From assembly GCF_033949425.1 (NCBI RefSeq), contig NZ_JAXAVX010000004.1, positions 124,001 to 188,000 on the forward strand: DNA of 64,000 nucleotides, given 5' to 3'. Of the stretch, positions 56,952 through 64,000 are shown one piece after another. The DNA is from Patulibacter brassicae (lineage in GTDB: Bacteria; Actinomycetota; Thermoleophilia; Solirubrobacterales; Solirubrobacteraceae). A program made the position numbers and the translations under genes. The notes under the pieces are model-generated. The model had not been told where the DNA came from. It saw nothing but the letters and a program-made list of their open reading frames with translations, and ran no database searches. Each line of letters starts with the position of its first letter. The stretch's first letter is position 1.

Positions 56952-58148
56952 GTGACGGGCAAGCGGGTCTACGTCGTCGGCGTCGGCATGACGAAGTTCG
57001 AGAAGCCCGGGCGTCGCGAGGGGTGGGACTACCCCCAGATGGCACGGGAGTCCGGCACGAAGGCGCTGGAGGACGCCGGCGTCGCCTACGAGGCGATCGA
57101 GCAGGCCTACGTGGGCTACGTCTACGGCGAGTCGACCGCCGGCCACCGCGCCGTCTACGAGCTCGGCCTCACCGGCATCCCGGTCTTCAACGTCAACTCG
57201 AACTGCTCGACCGGGTCCAGCGCGCTCTTCCTCGCCGCGCAGGCGATCCGCGGCGGCCTGGCCGACTGCACGCTCGCGCTGGGCTTCGAGAAGATGCAGC
57301 CGGGCTCGCTCGGGTCGACCTTCGACGATCGCGAGCAGCCGATGCAGCGCCACATGGAGCTGCTCGCGCAGATCTCCGAGGTCCGCTTCCCGCCGGCCCC
57401 GTGGATGTTCGGCGCGGCGGGCCGCGAGCACATGCAAAAGCACGGCTCCGAGCCGGTCCACTTCGCGAAGATCGGCGAGAAGAACCACCGGCACTCGGTG
57501 AACAACCCCTACGCGCAGTTCCAGGACGAGTACTCGCTCGACGACATCCTGGCGGCGCCGGAGATCTACGCGCCGCTGACGAAGCTCCAGTGCTCGCCGA
57601 CCTCCGACGGCTCGGGCGCGGCGGTCCTCGCGAGCGAGGACTTCGTCGACCGCCACGGCCTCGCCGGGCGGGCGGTCGAGATCGTGGGCCAGGCGCTGAC
57701 CACCGACTTCGACAGCTCGTTCTCGACCCGTCGCGCTCGCGACGTCATCGGCTACGACATGAACGTCCAGGCCGCGCGCCAGGTCTACGAGCAGTCGGGC
57801 CTGGGTCCGGAGGACTTCCAGGTCATCGAGCTGCACGACTGCTTCTCCGCCAACGAGCTGCTGCTGTACGAGGCGCTCGGGCTCGCGGCGGAGGGCGAGG
57901 GCCCGCAGCTCGTCGACGACGGGCAGACGACCTACGGCGGCCGCTGGGTCGTCAACCCCTCCGGCGGCCTGATCTCGAAGGGCCATCCGCTCGGGGCGAC
58001 CGGCCTCGCGCAGTGCGCCGAGCTCACCTGGCAGCTGCGCGGCGACGCCGACGCGCGCCAGGTCGACGGGGTCGACGCCTGCCTGCAGCACAACATCGGC
58101 CTCGGCGGCTCGGCCGTCGTCACCGCCTACCAGCGCGCCGAGCGCTGA
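56952..58148 (+). CDS. SCP2-type thiolase / acetyl-CoA acetyltransferase
   Basis: 398 residues. VYVVGVGMTKFEKPG opens the fold. The nucleophile Cys is in FNVNSNCSTGSSALFLA, VIELHDCFSANELL carries the His, and GLISKGHPLGATGLAQCAEL the second Cys/His region of the SCP2-thiolase family (the typical second Cys is replaced, as in SCPx). Cleaves 3-oxoacyl-CoA, often of branched or sterol side chains. GAGGGAG precedes GTG 56952. First gene of a four-gene operon. Confidence 0.92.
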   Translation: MTGKRVYVVGVGMTKFEKPGRREGWDYPQMARESGTKALEDAGVAYEAIEQAYVGYVYGESTAGHRAVYELGLTGIPVFNVNSNCSTGSSALFLAAQAIRGGLADCTLALGFEKMQPGSLGSTFDDREQPMQRHMELLAQISEVRFPPAPWMFGAAGREHMQKHGSEPVHFAKIGEKNHRHSVNNPYAQFQDEYSLDDILAAPEIYAPLTKLQCSPTSDGSGAAVLASEDFVDRHGLAGRAVEIVGQALTTDFDSSFSTRRARDVIGYDMNVQAARQVYEQSGLGPEDFQVIELHDCFSANELLLYEALGLAAEGEGPQLVDDGQTTYGGRWVVNPSGGLISKGHPLGATGLAQCAELTWQLRGDADARQVDGVDACLQHNIGLGGSAVVTAYQRAER

Positions 58149-58171
58149 CCACCCACCACAGGAGCACCACC

Positions 58172-58606
58172 ATGGGAAGCCTCAACGCCACCGTGCAGAT
58201 CCCCGCCGCCCCCGAGGACGTGTGGGCGAAGTTCTCCGACCCGCGCTCCTTCGAGCAGTGGCTCACCATCCACACGAAGTGGAAGGACGAGCCGCCGGCG
58301 ACGTTCACCCAGGGCGCGACCGCGGCCGAGGTCGTGACGATGCTCGGCATGCCGAACACGATCACCTGGACGGTCGAGGAGGTCGACGCGCCGAGCCGCC
58401 TGCGGATCTCCGGCACGGGGATGGCCGGCGTGCGAACGACCTTCGCCCTCGGCGTCAGCGGGGACGGGAACGGCGGCTCGACGGCGACGATCGACGCCGA
58501 GTTCTCGGGGCAGATGATCACCGGCGCGCTCGGCGCGGCCGTCGAGCGCGACGCGAAGAAGCAGCTCGACGACTCGCTGGCGAAGCTCTCGGCGCTCGTC
58601 GGCTAG
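58172..58606 (+). CDS. SRPBCC-family lipid- or ligand-binding protein
   Basis: 144 residues. ATVQIPAAPEDVWAKFSDPRSF and a C-terminal helix AAVERDAKKQLDDSLAKLSALV are typical of the SRPBCC/polyketide-cyclase-like fold with a deep hydrophobic cavity. AGGAG lies 8 nt before ATG 58172. Placed between thiolase and MaoC genes, it may carry the acyl substrate (inference). Confidence 0.85.
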   Translation: MGSLNATVQIPAAPEDVWAKFSDPRSFEQWLTIHTKWKDEPPATFTQGATAAEVVTMLGMPNTITWTVEEVDAPSRLRISGTGMAGVRTTFALGVSGDGNGGSTATIDAEFSGQMITGALGAAVERDAKKQLDDSLAKLSALVG

Positions 58607-58621
58607 GCGCCGGAGCGCACG

Positions 58622-59506
58622 ATGTCCACGCAGCAGACCGAGCGGTTCGACGCCTCCGGCCTCGACCGCTGGACCGAGACCACGCGGTTCGAGGTGCAGC
58701 GCGAGCGGCTCATCGCCTACGCCGAGGCGACGAACGACCCGATCCCGGCGCACCGGGCCGGCGACGTCGCCAACCCGGTGTTCGCGATCGTGCCCGTCTT
58801 CGAGGCCCTGATGGCCCCGGCGCTCGACGTCGTGCCGCTCGGGCTCTTCGGCCGGGTCGTCCACGGCGAGCAGGACTTCCGGTTCCACCGACCGATCCGG
58901 CCCGGGGACGTCCTGGAGTCGCGGGCGAAGATGACCGGGTTCGAGGGGCTGCCCAACGGGACCCGCGGGACGGTCTACCTCGAGTGCCGCGACGCCGGCA
59001 GCGGCGAGCTCGTCAACGAGCAGCACGTGACGCTCTTCGTCCGGGGCTTCGACACGGGGGAGGCGGTCGGCACGCTCGGGCCCGAGCACCGCTTCGACGA
59101 GGCCCTGCGCGCCCACGAGCCGGTGCTCGATCGCACCGCCCACGTCGACGAGGACCAGACGTTCCGCTACGGGCCGGCCGCGGGCGACCCGATGCCGATC
59201 CACCTCGACGAGGAGGTTGCGCGGGACGCCGGGCTGCCCGGGATCATCGCCCACGGCCTCTGCACCCAGGCGTTCACCGCCTGGGCGATCGTCCAGGGGC
59301 TCGCCGGTGGCGACGTGGCGCGCCTGCGCCGGCTCGCGGTGCGGTTCTCCAAGCCCGTCCTGCCGGGGCAGGACGTCCGCACGCGCGCGTGGCGCGCGCG
59401 CCACGCGCCCGCGTCCGACGGGCCGGCGACGACGACCTACGCGTACGAGACGACGGTCGGCGAGGTCGCGGTCATCCGCGACGGCCTCGCCGAGATCAGC
59501 GACTGA
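58622..59506 (+). CDS. Two-domain MaoC-type enoyl-CoA hydratase
   Basis: 294 residues, double hotdog. The N-terminal half (ERLIAYAEATNDPIPAHRAG, FRFHRPIRPGDVLES) is a non-catalytic MaoC-like repeat. The C-terminal half has FRYGPAAGDPMPIHLDEEVARDAGLPGIIAHG, cited by its parts GDPMPIHLDEE and IIAHGLCT, giving the catalytic Asp and His of hydratase 2. Adds water to 2-enoyl-CoA for the SDR that follows. ATG 58622. Confidence 0.9.
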   Translation: MSTQQTERFDASGLDRWTETTRFEVQRERLIAYAEATNDPIPAHRAGDVANPVFAIVPVFEALMAPALDVVPLGLFGRVVHGEQDFRFHRPIRPGDVLESRAKMTGFEGLPNGTRGTVYLECRDAGSGELVNEQHVTLFVRGFDTGEAVGTLGPEHRFDEALRAHEPVLDRTAHVDEDQTFRYGPAAGDPMPIHLDEEVARDAGLPGIIAHGLCTQAFTAWAIVQGLAGGDVARLRRLAVRFSKPVLPGQDVRTRAWRARHAPASDGPATTTYAYETTVGEVAVIRDGLAEISD

Positions 59507-59519
59507 CGAGGAGCAGGAC

Positions 59520-60413
59520 ATGGGAACCCTCGAGGGCCGCGTCGCGGTCATCACCGGCGCGGGGCGCGGCATCGGCCGCGAGCACGCGCTGCTCTTCGCG
59601 CGCGAGGGCGCGGCCGTGGTCGTCAACGACCTCGGCGGCGCGAACGACGGCAGCGGCGCGGACGCCGGTCCCGCGCAGGAGGTCGTCGACGAGATCCGCG
59701 CGGCGGGCGGGACGGCGGTGGCCAACGCCGACGACGTCGCCAGCTGGGACGGCGCACGGCGGCTCGTCGCCCAGGCCGTCGACGAGCTCGGGCGGCTCGA
59801 CGTCGTGGTGAACAACGCCGGGATCCTGCGCGACGGCTTCGTCGCGTCGCTCGACGAGGCGTCGTGGGACGCGGTGATCCACGTCCACCTGAAGGGCCAC
59901 TTCGCGGTCCTGCGCCACGCGGCGGAGCACTGGAAGGCGGAGGCGAAGGCCGGCCGGCGGCCGAGCGCCGCGGTGATCAACACCGCGTCGGCGTCGGGCG
60001 TGACCGTGCCGAACGCCGGCCAGGCGAACTACGGTGCGGCGAAGGCCGGGATCGCGGCGATGACGCTCGTCGCCGCCGCGGAGCTCGAGCGCTACGGCGT
60101 GCGGGTCAACGCCATCGCGCCGATCGCCCGCACCCGCCTGACGCTCGCCACGCCGGGGATGGGCGCGGTCTTCGCGGCGGGGGTGGAGGACGCGACCGGG
60201 CACGACCTGTTCGACCCGTCGAACATCTCCCCGCTCGTCGCGTACCTCGCGGCGGCCGACTGCCCGCTCACCGGCAAGGTGCTCGCGGTCCAGGGCGGCG
60301 CGATCCAGGAGCTGTCCGGCTGGGACGTCGCGCGGACGATCGAGACCGAGGGCCCCTGGCGGATCGCGGACATCGCCGAGCGGCTGCCCGCCGGCGCGAC
60401 CGCGCTGGCCTGA
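59520..60413 (+). CDS. SDR 3-hydroxyacyl-CoA dehydrogenase (MFE-2-like)
   Basis: 297 residues. VAVITGAGRGIGREHALLFA (cofactor), VVNDLGGANDG, VVNNAGILRD and the catalytic NYGAAKAG (Tyr-x3-Lys) match the dehydrogenase part of peroxisomal multifunctional enzyme 2. Oxidises the product of the MaoC hydratase. AGGAG precedes ATG 59520. Last gene of the operon; a stem-loop follows at 60429-60453. Confidence 0.92.
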   Translation: MGTLEGRVAVITGAGRGIGREHALLFAREGAAVVVNDLGGANDGSGADAGPAQEVVDEIRAAGGTAVANADDVASWDGARRLVAQAVDELGRLDVVVNNAGILRDGFVASLDEASWDAVIHVHLKGHFAVLRHAAEHWKAEAKAGRRPSAAVINTASASGVTVPNAGQANYGAAKAGIAAMTLVAAAELERYGVRVNAIAPIARTRLTLATPGMGAVFAAGVEDATGHDLFDPSNISPLVAYLAAADCPLTGKVLAVQGGAIQELSGWDVARTIETEGPWRIADIAERLPAGATALA

Positions 60414-60428
60414 TCCGGACCCAGACCT

Positions 60429-60453
60429 GCGGCCGGCCCCTGCGGTCGGCCGC
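60429..60453 (+). terminator. Stem-loop after the acyl-CoA operon
   Basis: GCGGCCG-N11-CGGCCGC, a 7-bp stem 15 nt past the SDR stop, in the convergent gap before dcd. Likely terminator, weakly supported. Confidence 0.45.
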
Positions 60454-60572
60454 GAGCGCGCCGCCGGTGCGGCGCGTGGCGCAGCGACGCGACGCCCGCG
60501 GAGGGGAGACCCGGGCGTCGCGCGCCCGCCGTCGCGACGGGGCGCACCCCGATCCGGCGCGTGGACCCGCGT

Positions 60573-61169
60573 TCAGCCCTGACGGGTGCCGGCGCCGTCG
60601 GTGCGCGCCGGGCCGCCCTCGTAGCGGCTCTCCGTCGCCTCGACCTGCCCGTGGTAGTGCGAGCCGAGGTCCGGGTGCCCGTAGGGCCGCTCGGCCGGAC
60701 GGTCGAGCGTCATCACCGAGAGCTGCGCGATCGGCAGGCCGGGGCGCAGGAGGATCGGCACGCGCGTGAGGTTCGCCAGCTCGAGCGTCAGCGTGCCCTT
60801 CCAGCCCGGGTCGCAGAAGCCGGCCGTCGCGTGCACGATGAGCCCGAGGCGCCCGAGCGAGCTCTTGCCCTCGATCCGGGCGACGAGGTCGTCGGCGAGC
60901 TCGACCCACTCCTCCGTCCGGCCGAGGCAGAACTCGCCGGGATGGATGACGAACGGCTCGTCGCCCTCGACGACGACCTGCTCGGTGAGGTTCGACGGCG
61001 GGTCGGCGAGATCGATCGAGGTGACCCGATGGTTGTGGAAGACGCGGAAGGACCGTCCGAGCGTCAGGTCGACGGACGCCGGCTGGACCATCCCGTCGTT
61101 CCACGGGTCGACCCGCAGGCGGCCGTCGGCGATGGCCTGACGGATCGAGGCGTCGGACAGCACGGGCAT
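60573..61169 (-). CDS. dcd: dCTP deaminase, probably dUMP-forming
   Basis: 198 residues. VQPASVDLTLGRSFRVFHNH, IHPGEFCLGRTEEWVEL, RIEGKSSLGRLGLIVHATAGFCDPGW by parts (EGKSSLGRLGL and HATAGFCDPG), and PYGHPDLGSHYHGQ. The TAGFxDPG version of the active-site loop resembles bifunctional deaminase/dUTPase enzymes that make dUMP directly, as in mycobacteria (inference). The last 20 residues are low-complexity. TAGGCT (61178-61183, minus strand) is 8 nt before the ATG. Confidence 0.93.
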   Translation of the reverse strand: MPVLSDASIRQAIADGRLRVDPWNDGMVQPASVDLTLGRSFRVFHNHRVTSIDLADPPSNLTEQVVVEGDEPFVIHPGEFCLGRTEEWVELADDLVARIEGKSSLGRLGLIVHATAGFCDPGWKGTLTLELANLTRVPILLRPGLPIAQLSVMTLDRPAERPYGHPDLGSHYHGQVEATESRYEGGPARTDGAGTRQG

Positions 61170-61400
61170 GACGCGCAAGCCTAGATGGCGGGCGGCGCGA
61201 CCGGGCGCCTGGACGCACGTCCGCCGCGCGCGGCGTCGTCGCTGGACCGTTCGTTGCGTGACGGCCAACACATAACGAAACCTCAACGAAGCCCAAAGCG
61301 CCCGTGAGGACGGGGGGTTTCGGCGCGTTCGGGCGCTTCCGCGGTCCGGAGGGGGCCCGTCGCGCCCGTCGGTGCCTTGCCACCCGCGTCCTACCGACCG

Positions 61401-61424
61401 TAGGATGCCGCGCCGAGGAGGAGG
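61401..61424 (+). promoter_or_regulatory. Likely promoter and ribosome binding site of the MCE genes
   Basis: TAGGAT (61401-61406) is a good -10 and GAGGAGGAGG (61415-61424) a strong Shine-Dalgarno sequence, but it is 30 nt from the GTG at 61455. An in-frame CTG at 61428 is spaced much better. The rest of 61170-61400 is non-coding; 61263-61300 is unusually A-rich (AACGAAACCTCAACGAAGCC). Confidence 0.5.
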
Positions 61425-61454
61425 CCCCTGCCCTGGGGGTCCGTCGGACGGTTC

Positions 61455-62834
61455 GTGGGAACCACCGCCATTCGCGCTCTCGCCGCCGCCGCGGTCACCG
61501 TCGTGGTGGTCGTGGTCGTCGTCGTGCTCGTCGGCGGCGGGTCGAGCTACGCCGTCACGGCCCGCTTCCAGGACGCCGGGCAGCTCGTGAAGGGCAACCT
61601 CGTGAAGGTCGGCGGCGCGAACGTCGGCACCGTCGACTCGATCGAGCTCGCCGACGACGGCGAGGCCGAGATCGGGATCAAGATCACCGACGACGACCTC
61701 AAGCCGCTCCACGAGGGCACCCGCGTGGTCCTGCGCAACTCCTCGCTCTCGAGCGTCGCCAACCGCGTGCTCGTGCTCGAGCCGGGGCCGAACAGCGCGC
61801 CGAAGATCGACGACGGCGGGACGATCACCGCCGCCGACACGCGCTCGGCGACCGACATCGATCAGGTCCTCAACGCGATCGACGTCAAGGGCCGCCAGTA
61901 CCTCCAGACCCTCGTGCGCGGCGGCGCGGTCGCGTTCTCCGGCGCCGAGGAGTCCAATCAGCGCCTGCTCGAGCGCCTCTCGCCGGCCCTCGGCCAGACG
62001 CGGCAGACGCTCGAGGAGCTCGTGAGCGACGAGCCCGCCTTCCAGCGACTGATCGCGAACTCCGCCGCGGTCTCCTCGACGTTCGCCGAGCGCTCGGACG
62101 ACCTCCAGCAGGGCATCCAGGCGACGGCCACGACGCTGCGCGCCACCGCCGACGAGCGCGAGGCGCTGCGCCGGACGATCGAGCGCGGCCCCGCGTTCCT
62201 GCGCCGCGCGAACTCCACGCTCGTCAGCTCGCGCCGACTCCTGGAGGACGCGCGGCCGCTGCTGCGCGAGACGCGTCCCGTCGCCCCGCGGCTCGCCCGG
62301 ACCCTCCGGATCGTCGCCCCGCTGAACGCGGCCACCGTGCCGCTGCTGCGGGACGTGCGAGCGACGCTGCCGGCGCTCTCCTCCGTGCTGGACAAGACGC
62401 CGGGCCTCGCCGAGCAGGTCGTGCCGTCGCTGACCGAGACGACGAAGGTCTTCGCCGGGGCGAAGGACATCATCTCCGACGTCCGGGCCTACGTGCCCGA
62501 CATCCTCCACGGCGTCTCGACGGCGTTCGGCGGCAAGGCCGGCGCCTACTACGACGCCAACGGCCACTACGCCCGCATCGGGGTCGAGCTCAGCGGCGAC
62601 TCGCTGCCGGAGCTCCTGCGCCCGGTGGTCGGCAACCTCGTCGACGTCATCTCGCCGCTGCTGGGCTCCGGCCTCGCGGCGCCGCAGCAGCACGTCACGA
62701 ACCGCTGCCCCGGCAGCGCGACGCAGTCGGCCAGCGACCGCTCCAACCCGTTCACCGGCGGCCACCTCGGCGGCTGCGCCGTGAACCAGGTCCCGCCCGG
62801 GGGCTCCACCACCGTCACGCGGAGCGCGAAGTGA
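61455..62834 (+). CDS. MCE/MlaD-family lipid-transport protein (first)
   Basis: 459 residues. An N-terminal membrane anchor (ALAAAAVTVVVVVVVVVLVG) is followed by the MlaD domain (YAVTARFQDAGQLVKGNLVKVGG; GTVDSIELADDGEAEIGIKI) and a long helical region (about 130-370) as in needle-forming MCE proteins, with a C-terminal Cys pair. Binds and shuttles lipids across the cell envelope with an MlaE/YrbE-MlaF-type ABC unit, not seen in this window. The start may be a CTG at 61428. The stop overlaps the next gene (GTGA). Confidence 0.87.
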   Translation: MGTTAIRALAAAAVTVVVVVVVVVLVGGGSSYAVTARFQDAGQLVKGNLVKVGGANVGTVDSIELADDGEAEIGIKITDDDLKPLHEGTRVVLRNSSLSSVANRVLVLEPGPNSAPKIDDGGTITAADTRSATDIDQVLNAIDVKGRQYLQTLVRGGAVAFSGAEESNQRLLERLSPALGQTRQTLEELVSDEPAFQRLIANSAAVSSTFAERSDDLQQGIQATATTLRATADEREALRRTIERGPAFLRRANSTLVSSRRLLEDARPLLRETRPVAPRLARTLRIVAPLNAATVPLLRDVRATLPALSSVLDKTPGLAEQVVPSLTETTKVFAGAKDIISDVRAYVPDILHGVSTAFGGKAGAYYDANGHYARIGVELSGDSLPELLRPVVGNLVDVISPLLGSGLAAPQQHVTNRCPGSATQSASDRSNPFTGGHLGGCAVNQVPPGGSTTVTRSAK

Positions 62835-64000
62835 GCCGCCGCCGGCTCGGCCTGCTGGCCGGCGTGGCCGCCACGGCCGGCCTCGCGCTCGCGGGCTGCG
62901 GCAGCGGCAGCGGCGAGGGCGGCTCCGGCGCCACCACCCGGATCGACGCGATCTTCGACAACGCGTCCTTCGTCAGCAACGGGCAGGACGTCCGCGTGGC
63001 CGGCGCGAAGGTCGGGACCGTCTCCGACGTGCAGCTGACGCGCGACCGCAAGGCCCGCCTCACGCTCGAGGTCCAGGAGCGCTTCACGCCGTTCCGGGCC
63101 GACGCGAGCTGCACGATCCTGCCGCAGTCGCTCATCGGCGAGAAGTTCGTCGAATGCGATCCGGGCACGCCCAGCGCCCCGGCCCTGCGGCGCACGGGCG
63201 GCCAGCCCGCCCCGACGCTCTCGCTGCGGAACACCTCCAGCCCGGTGGACCTCGACCTCGTCGTGGCGATGCTCGGCCAGCCGACGAACGTCCGCTTCCA
63301 GCTGCTGACGAACGAGTTCGGCGCCGGGCTCGCCAGCCGCGGGCCGCAGCTGTCGGAGGCCATCCGCCGCGCGAACCCGGCGCTGACGTACATCCGCCGG
63401 ACGCTCGACGTCGTCGGCAGCGACAAGGCGGCGCTGCAGCGCGTCCTCACCGCCACCGACGAGATCCTCGGCGAGCTCGACCGGCAGCAGGACCAGCTCA
63501 CCGGCACGTTCGACGAGAGCGCGCGGTTCCTGAAGATCTCCGCTGACTACCGCGCGCAGCTGGACCGCACGATCCGGGAGCTGCCGCCGACGCTCCAGAG
63601 CCTGCGCCCGGCCCTCCAGGCGCTGCGCGACCTGACGCGCGACGCGACGCCGACGCTCGCGTCCCTGCGCCGGGCGTCGCCGTCGCTGCGCCAGCTGGCG
63701 GGCGACCTGAAGCCGCTCTCCGACGCCGCGCGCCCGGCGCTGACCCGGCTCGCCCGCGCCTCGCGCGTCGGCGCTCCGATCCTGCGCCGCGCCGCCCCGC
63801 AGCTGCAGCGGCTCTCGACGGCCCTGCAGGCGCTGGCCCCGAACGTCCCGATCCTCACCGAGCTGAACCAGAGCCTGCGCGACACCGGCGCGCCGGAGTT
63901 CCTGTCCCGGTTCCTCTTCACGGTCGCGATGTCGACCGCGCGCTTCGACGGCGTGTCGCACATCCTGCCGGCGCACGTGAACTTCTCCTCCTGCCTCTTC
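62831..64000 (+). CDS. MCE/MlaD-family lipoprotein (second), 3' end missing
   Basis: 390 codons are present and the frame is open to the window edge. GTG 62831 overlaps the first MCE gene. The signal peptide carries a lipobox (LALAGCGSG), so it is a lipoprotein. The MlaD domain follows: IDAIFDNASFVSNGQDVRVAGAK by parts (FDNASFVSNGQDVRV), AGAKVGTVSDVQL, and LPQSLIGEKFVEC. A long helical region (LQSLRPALQALRDLTRD and similar heptad-like repeats) continues to the edge. Part of an mce-type operon. Confidence 0.87.
   Translation, partial: MSRRRLGLLAGVAATAGLALAGCGSGSGEGGSGATTRIDAIFDNASFVSNGQDVRVAGAKVGTVSDVQLTRDRKARLTLEVQERFTPFRADASCTILPQSLIGEKFVECDPGTPSAPALRRTGGQPAPTLSLRNTSSPVDLDLVVAMLGQPTNVRFQLLTNEFGAGLASRGPQLSEAIRRANPALTYIRRTLDVVGSDKAALQRVLTATDEILGELDRQQDQLTGTFDESARFLKISADYRAQLDRTIRELPPTLQSLRPALQALRDLTRDATPTLASLRRASPSLRQLAGDLKPLSDAARPALTRLARASRVGAPILRRAAPQLQRLSTALQALAPNVPILTELNQSLRDTGAPEFLSRFLFTVAMSTARFDGVSHILPAHVNFSSCLF

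Overview
The window is GC-rich throughout (roughly three quarters G+C by eye) and densely packed with bacterial genes. The gene set points to a deep-branching actinobacterium, probably Thermoleophilia (a Solirubrobacter/Patulibacter-like lineage). The evidence is an actinobacterial mismatch endonuclease NucS, a one-polypeptide 2-oxoglutarate dehydrogenase of the actinobacterial Kgd/OdhA type, a dUMP-forming-type dCTP deaminase, MCE/MlaD proteins, and many TANNNT -10 boxes set 6-8 nt before start codons (leaderless transcription). The taxonomic placement is inference. I saw no rRNA, tRNA, CRISPR array, transposase or phage gene, so this reads as chromosomal core plus lineage-specific genes.

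Layout. 0-7 kb: the 5' part of ettA, a guanidine-III riboswitch with a guanidinium exporter, an SDR / MmyB-like XRE regulator / thioesterase locus, a J-domain-TPR protein, and a TetR / thioesterase / PPOX locus with two clear operators. 7-15 kb: a secreted phosphodiesterase, a GNAT enzyme, nucS, a B3/B4-domain protein, a coiled-coil protein, two tandem secreted paralogues, a metallo-beta-lactamase-fold hydrolase and a crotonase. 15-21.4 kb: a potADBC-like polyamine ABC operon, then two overlapping peptidase S51 paralogues. 21.4-24.6 kb: a repeat-rich, gene-poor stretch with a histone-H1-like protein, YjbQ and a GNAT enzyme. 24.6-30.1 kb: a very large oxoglutarate dehydrogenase that carries two lipoyl domains, a DUF3817-like membrane protein and a Nudix protein. 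30.3-39 kb: a secreted CocE-like hydrolase, Ppx/GppA, glyoxalase I, an atypical secreted protein, a glyoxalase-II-like hydrolase, an AarF/UbiB kinase and a MOSC protein. 39-45.5 kb: a complete Mrp antiporter operon (A+B fused, C, D, E, F, G) with start/stop overlaps at every junction. 45.5-54.7 kb: an alpha/beta hydrolase, an M29 aminopeptidase, a metallo-beta-lactamase-fold protein, metF, an ArsR-SRPBCC pair with a near-consensus promoter, a YgjP-like metallopeptidase, citrate synthase and a methyltransferase. 54.7-60.4 kb: an acyl-CoA degradation locus (acyl-CoA dehydrogenase, TetR, thiolase, SRPBCC, MaoC hydratase, SDR). 60.6-64 kb: dcd and two MCE/MlaD proteins, the second cut by the window end.

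How the genes work together. Two loci show regulatory logic in the DNA itself. The XRE gene and the neighbouring thioesterase carry the same palindrome, ACGACC-N5-GGTCGT, centred exactly 43 bp before each start codon. The acyl-CoA dehydrogenase and the thiolase operon, on either side of a TetR gene, carry near-identical promoters in which an ACC-N4-GGT palindrome lies between matching -35 and -10 boxes. These fit single-regulator control of lipid or acyl-CoA metabolism. Citrate synthase and oxoglutarate dehydrogenase are TCA-cycle enzymes, and the MCE proteins suggest lipid uptake, so lipid handling is a theme of the window. Convergent genes are often separated by long GC-rich stem-loops without a T-tract.
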